From assembly GCA_910579325.1 (NCBI GenBank), contig CAJTTU010000016.1, positions 1-49,775 of the forward strand: a stretch of 49,775 bases of DNA, read 5' to 3'. Below are positions 46,790 through 49,775 of the stretch, piece by piece (within the stretch, counting starts at the first letter, position 1; each line of letters starts with the position of its first letter). The position numbers and the translations under genes were made by a program. The stretch comes from an uncultured Lachnospiraceae bacterium. GTDB lineage: Bacteria > Bacillota > Clostridia > Lachnospirales > Lachnospiraceae. Below the pieces are notes generated by a model. The model saw nothing but the letters and a program-made list of their open reading frames with translations. It had not been told where the DNA came from and ran no database searches.

Positions 46790-49357
46790 TTATTTTCTGC
46801 CGCAGCAGGCCTTATATTTCTTTCCCGACCCGCAGGGACAGGGGTCGTTGGGGTATACCTTCTTTTCCGTATGGCGCACCGTAACGGAGGAACCGCCGTC
46901 CTTGTTCGTTCCGGTCACCTTCGCCACCTGCTCCCGCTCCACCTTCTGTTTCGGGCGGACGGAAAACAGCTGGCGGATCGTCTCTGCCTGAATGTTCACG
47001 ATCAGATCCTCGAACATCTCAAAGGCCGCCATTTTATACTCGATCAGCGGGTCCTTCTGGGCATAGGCCTGCAATCCGATTCCCTGGCGCAGCTGTTCTA
47101 TATCGTCCAGATGATCCATCCACTTCCGGTCGATAGATCGCAGCAAGAACACTCGTTCGATTTCTCTTAGCTGTTCGCTCTCGGCGAACTCCGCCTCCCG
47201 CATCTCATAAAGCTTGACTGCGCCCTCTTTATAGACATGCTTCAGCTTCTGCTTATCGAAGGTTTTCAACTGCTCGTCGGTAATCTGCAGCTTAAACGGA
47301 ATCGTCCTGGCCACCACAACGGCCAGCTCCACCATATTCCACTCTTCCGGCGGCTGGTCGTCGGCAATGCACAGATCCACACAGTTCTCCACCGTGTCGG
47401 TAATCATCTTCAGAATAGAGTCCCGCATGTTGATGCCGTCCAGCACCTTCCGGCGCTCCCCGTAGATCACCTCGCGCTGTTCATTCATCACCTGGTCATA
47501 TTCCAACAGATTTTTACGGATGCCGAAGTTGTTGTTCTCAATTTTTTCCTGGGCGCGCTGAATGGCTCCGGTCAGCGCCTTATGCTCAATCTCCTGTCCC
47601 TCCGGCACGCCCAGTGCGTTGAACATGGACATCAGCCGGTCTGATCCGAACAGACGCATCAGATCGTCCTCCAGGGAGATATAGAACTTGGATTCGCCGG
47701 GATCGCCCTGCCGCCCAGAACGTCCTCTTAACTGATTATCGATCCGCCGGGATTCATGACGCTCGGTGCCGATGATCTTTAAACCCCCCGCTTTTCTGGC
47801 GTCCTCATCCAGCTTGATATCCGTACCACGGCCGGCCATGTTGGTAGCGATGGTAACGGCGCCGTGCAGTCCGGCATTGGCGATAATCCGGGCCTCCTGC
47901 TCATGGAGCTTGGCATTCAGCACTTCCGACATCACGCCTTTGTGTTTCAGCATCTTGTGAAGCAGCTCGCTGGCCTGAATCGTGATGGTGCCGACCAGAA
48001 CAGGCTGTCCCTTCTTATGTGCCTCAATGACGGCATCCACCACGGCTTCGTATTTTTCCTTCTTTGTCTTGTAAACGGCATCCTCCAGGTCTTTACGAAT
48101 CACCGGAACGTTTGTGGGAATCTCAACCACATCCATATCGTAGATGCTGCGAAACTCCTTTTCCTCGGTTTTGGCCGTACCGGTCATGCCGGCCTTTTTA
48201 TCGAATTTGTTAAAGAAATTCTGGAAGGTGATCGTAGCGATGGTTTTGCTCTCCCGCTTCACCTTAACCCCTTCCTTCGCCTCGATGGCCTGATGCAGTC
48301 CGTCGGAATAACGCCGCCCCGGCATAATACGCCCGGTAAACTCATCCACAATCAGCACCTGATCCTCCTGCACCACATAATCGTGCCCCTCATGCATCAG
48401 GTTATGGGCCCGCAGCGCCAGGATAATATTGTGCTGAATCTCCGCGTTTTCCGGATCCGCCAGATTCTCGATCGTAAAGTACTGCTCCACCATTTTCACG
48501 CCCTGAGCGGTCAGCGTGACGATCTTATCCTTTTCGTTGACAATAAAGTCGCCGTCCTCCTCGATATTCCCGTCGCTTAAAATCAGGTCCATCTTACTTA
48601 ACTCCGGCTGGTCCTCACCTCTTCGCATCCGGCGGGCCAGACGGTCGCACTGCTCATAGAGCAGCGTACTCTTACCGCCCTGTCCGGAGATAATCAGAGG
48701 GGTTCTGGCCTCGTCGATCAGGACGGAGTCCACCTCATCGATAATGGCGTAATGAAGTTCCCGCAATACCAGATTATTTTTATAAAGGACCATGTTATCA
48801 CGCAGGTAATCGAACCCCAGCTCATTATTGGTCACATAAGTGATGTCGCAGGCATAAGCTTCGCGGCGTTCGTCGCTGGTCATGCCGTTTAACACCACGC
48901 CCACAGTCAGCCCCAGCGCTCTGTGAATGGCTCCCATCCACTCCGCGTCACGGGCCGCCAGATAGTCGTTGACCGTAACCACATGAACGCCCCGGCCTTC
49001 CAGCGCGTTCAGATAAGCCGGAAGGGTGGACACCAGCGTCTTTCCTTCGCCGGTCTTCATCTCGGCGATACGGCCCTGGTGCAGAATAATACCGCCCATG
49101 ATCTGCACCGGATAGTGCTCCATATCCCGCACCCTCCGGGCCGCCTCCCGCACAGCGGCGAAGGCTTCCGGCATAATATCGTCCAGCGTTTCCCCTGCTG
49201 CCAGCCGTTCTTTAAATTCCTTCGTTTTTCCGGTCAGTTCCTCATCGGAAAGGGTCGTCATCTCCGGCTTTAACGCCAGCACCCGATCCACGATCGGCTG
49301 GATCCGTTTCACTTCCTTCTCACTGTAGCTGCCGAATATTTTTTGCAAAAAACCCAT
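46790..49357 (-). CDS. secA: protein translocase ATPase SecA
   Basis: 855 residues. N-terminal FGSYSEKEVKRIQPIVD, Walker A in MKTGEGKT, DEVDSVLIDEARTPLIISG, the TVNDYLAARDAEWMG block and the second motor domain with TNMAGRGTDIKLDE and RRIDNQLRGRSGRQGDPG. The C-terminal tail has the zinc-binding CPCGSGKKYKACCGRK, which binds SecB-like partners or the ribosome. It drives export through SecYEG. Start ATG at 49357 after a leader with a hairpin. prfB follows by 37 bases and is probably co-transcribed, the usual Firmicutes order. Confidence 0.97.
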   Translation of the reverse strand: MGFLQKIFGSYSEKEVKRIQPIVDRVLALKPEMTTLSDEELTGKTKEFKERLAAGETLDDIMPEAFAAVREAARRVRDMEHYPVQIMGGIILHQGRIAEMKTGEGKTLVSTLPAYLNALEGRGVHVVTVNDYLAARDAEWMGAIHRALGLTVGVVLNGMTSDERREAYACDITYVTNNELGFDYLRDNMVLYKNNLVLRELHYAIIDEVDSVLIDEARTPLIISGQGGKSTLLYEQCDRLARRMRRGEDQPELSKMDLILSDGNIEEDGDFIVNEKDKIVTLTAQGVKMVEQYFTIENLADPENAEIQHNIILALRAHNLMHEGHDYVVQEDQVLIVDEFTGRIMPGRRYSDGLHQAIEAKEGVKVKRESKTIATITFQNFFNKFDKKAGMTGTAKTEEKEFRSIYDMDVVEIPTNVPVIRKDLEDAVYKTKKEKYEAVVDAVIEAHKKGQPVLVGTITIQASELLHKMLKHKGVMSEVLNAKLHEQEARIIANAGLHGAVTIATNMAGRGTDIKLDEDARKAGGLKIIGTERHESRRIDNQLRGRSGRQGDPGESKFYISLEDDLMRLFGSDRLMSMFNALGVPEGQEIEHKALTGAIQRAQEKIENNNFGIRKNLLEYDQVMNEQREVIYGERRKVLDGINMRDSILKMITDTVENCVDLCIADDQPPEEWNMVELAVVVARTIPFKLQITDEQLKTFDKQKLKHVYKEGAVKLYEMREAEFAESEQLREIERVFLLRSIDRKWMDHLDDIEQLRQGIGLQAYAQKDPLIEYKMAAFEMFEDLIVNIQAETIRQLFSVRPKQKVEREQVAKVTGTNKDGGSSVTVRHTEKKVYPNDPCPCGSGKKYKACCGRK

Positions 49358-49374
49358 TGCTATACGCTCCTAAT

Positions 49375-49411
49375 CTTATTCGCCCCACAGAGAAACGCAT
49401 GCGGGGATAAG
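49375..49411 (-). promoter_or_regulatory. leader hairpin before secA
   Basis: CTTAT..CCCC (49375-49386) pairs with GGGGATAAG (49403-49411), a stem directly upstream of the secA ribosome binding region. Possible control of initiation; not an obvious terminator. Confidence 0.35.
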
Positions 49412-49448
49412 CCGCGAATGGCATAATCAGTTACCGAATAACCCTTTT

Positions 49449-49477
49449 ATTGTATCACCTCCGCGATGTTTATTCAA
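49449..49477 (-). promoter_or_regulatory. sigma-A promoter of secA-prfB
   Basis: On the minus strand TTGAAT (49472-49477), 17-base spacer, TACAAT (49449-49454). Transcript start near 49443, about 86 bases before the start codon. Confidence 0.65.
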
Positions 49478-49686
49478 CATATTTTCGACTTCCCGGTTTT
49501 ATTTGCCGGTTTTATTCTGGTTTTATTTGCCTGTATTTACGCCTTTTATGTCTCGCGTTTACGGTTTTAGTGTCTGTACCCCGCCCTGATACAATATTTT
49601 GTGTCAATATATTTTCTCCTCTTTTTCCTCCAAACAGGCAATTTCTATCAATATGCACAAAACATCCGTTTTTTTTAATCACAATG
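49478..49686. other. AT-rich stretch upstream of secA
   Basis: No plausible gene. Rich in T tracts and low in GC compared with the rest of the window; could be part of an origin unwinding region together with the DnaA boxes to its right. Confidence 0.4.
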
Positions 49687-49742
49687 CTATCCACAGCAAA
49701 AAACGAAAAAATTGTGGATAATGTGGATAACTTTGTGCATAA
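49687..49742. promoter_or_regulatory. cluster of DnaA boxes
   Basis: CTATCCACA (49687-49695, one mismatch to TTATCCACA), TGTGGATAA (49713-49721, perfect, reverse), TGTGGATAA (49722-49730, perfect, adjacent) and TGTGCATAA (49734-49742, one mismatch). Four boxes in 56 bases is far above chance. This is the pattern of an oriC or of the region just upstream of dnaA. Confidence 0.7.
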
Positions 49743-49775
49743 CTTGATTTTTCAACAAAATTTCACTCCCCGATC

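Noticed and set aside
47864..48580. 238-codon plus-strand ORF opposite secA
   Set aside because: Antisense shadow within SecA motor domain; no motif.
49512..49694. 60-codon minus-strand ORF at the right edge
   Set aside because: It lies in the AT-rich region with the DnaA boxes and has no recognisable product.
1..49775. CRISPR arrays, tRNA or rRNA genes, prophage
   Set aside because: No regularly spaced repeats, no tRNA cloverleaf or rRNA sequence and no phage genes were noticed on reading.

Overview
The window looks like chromosome from a spore-forming member of the Clostridia, most probably the Lachnospiraceae (inference). Signs are a SipL-type spore coat morphogenetic protein, zinc-type S14, L36 and adenylate kinase, an ECF transporter module after the alpha ribosomal operon, a small KOW-domain protein between map and infA, an L17 with a long insertion, and AGGAGG ribosome binding sites almost everywhere. 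Base composition is close to balanced.

Left part (1-16.4 kb): a broken IS3-family transposase remnant, then sipL and a split transketolase read leftward. From a shared AT-rich promoter region (4315-4549) a carbohydrate operon runs rightward: DeoR-type repressor, VOC-fold protein, FGGY (xylulokinase-like) kinase, phosphofructokinase, class II bisphosphate aldolase, AlsK-like ROK sugar kinase, a four-gene RbsBCAC-like ABC importer and deoxyribose-phosphate aldolase, closed by an intrinsic terminator. FGGY kinase, transketolase, PFK and class II aldolase together would allow pentose breakdown through sedoheptulose 1,7-bisphosphate without transaldolase. The sugar taken up is not known.

Middle part (16.4-38.5 kb): a leftward translation and secretion cluster. 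In transcription order it is S10-L3-L4-L23-L2-S19-L22-S3-L16-L29-S17-L14-L24-L5-S14-S8-L6-L18-S5-L30-L15-secY-adk-map-KOW-infA, then rpmJ-S13-S11-S4-rpoA-L17, then ecfA1-ecfA2-ecfT-truA, then L13-S9. Good sigma-A promoters precede rpsJ, rpmJ, rpsM, ecfA1 and rplM. The leaders of rpsJ and rpsM contain clear paired RNA elements. L36 (25107-25220) is a very short gene with a GTG start.

Right part (38.5-49.8 kb): a rightward DUF2284 metal-binding protein, then leftward genes for a PD-(D/E)XK/XPD-type helicase fusion, Tex, homoserine dehydrogenase, RF2 (prfB, with a programmed +1 frameshift at CTT TAA C) and SecA. The last 100 bases carry a tight cluster of DnaA boxes. Nearly all genes from 16.4 to 49.4 kb read away from that end, so the right edge may be the replication origin or a dnaA upstream region.

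The points most worth following are the sugar operon with its unusual PFK and ABC ATPase residues, the structured leaders of the S10 and alpha operons, the UAA version of the prfB frameshift, the 115-residue tail on TruA, and the DnaA-box cluster.
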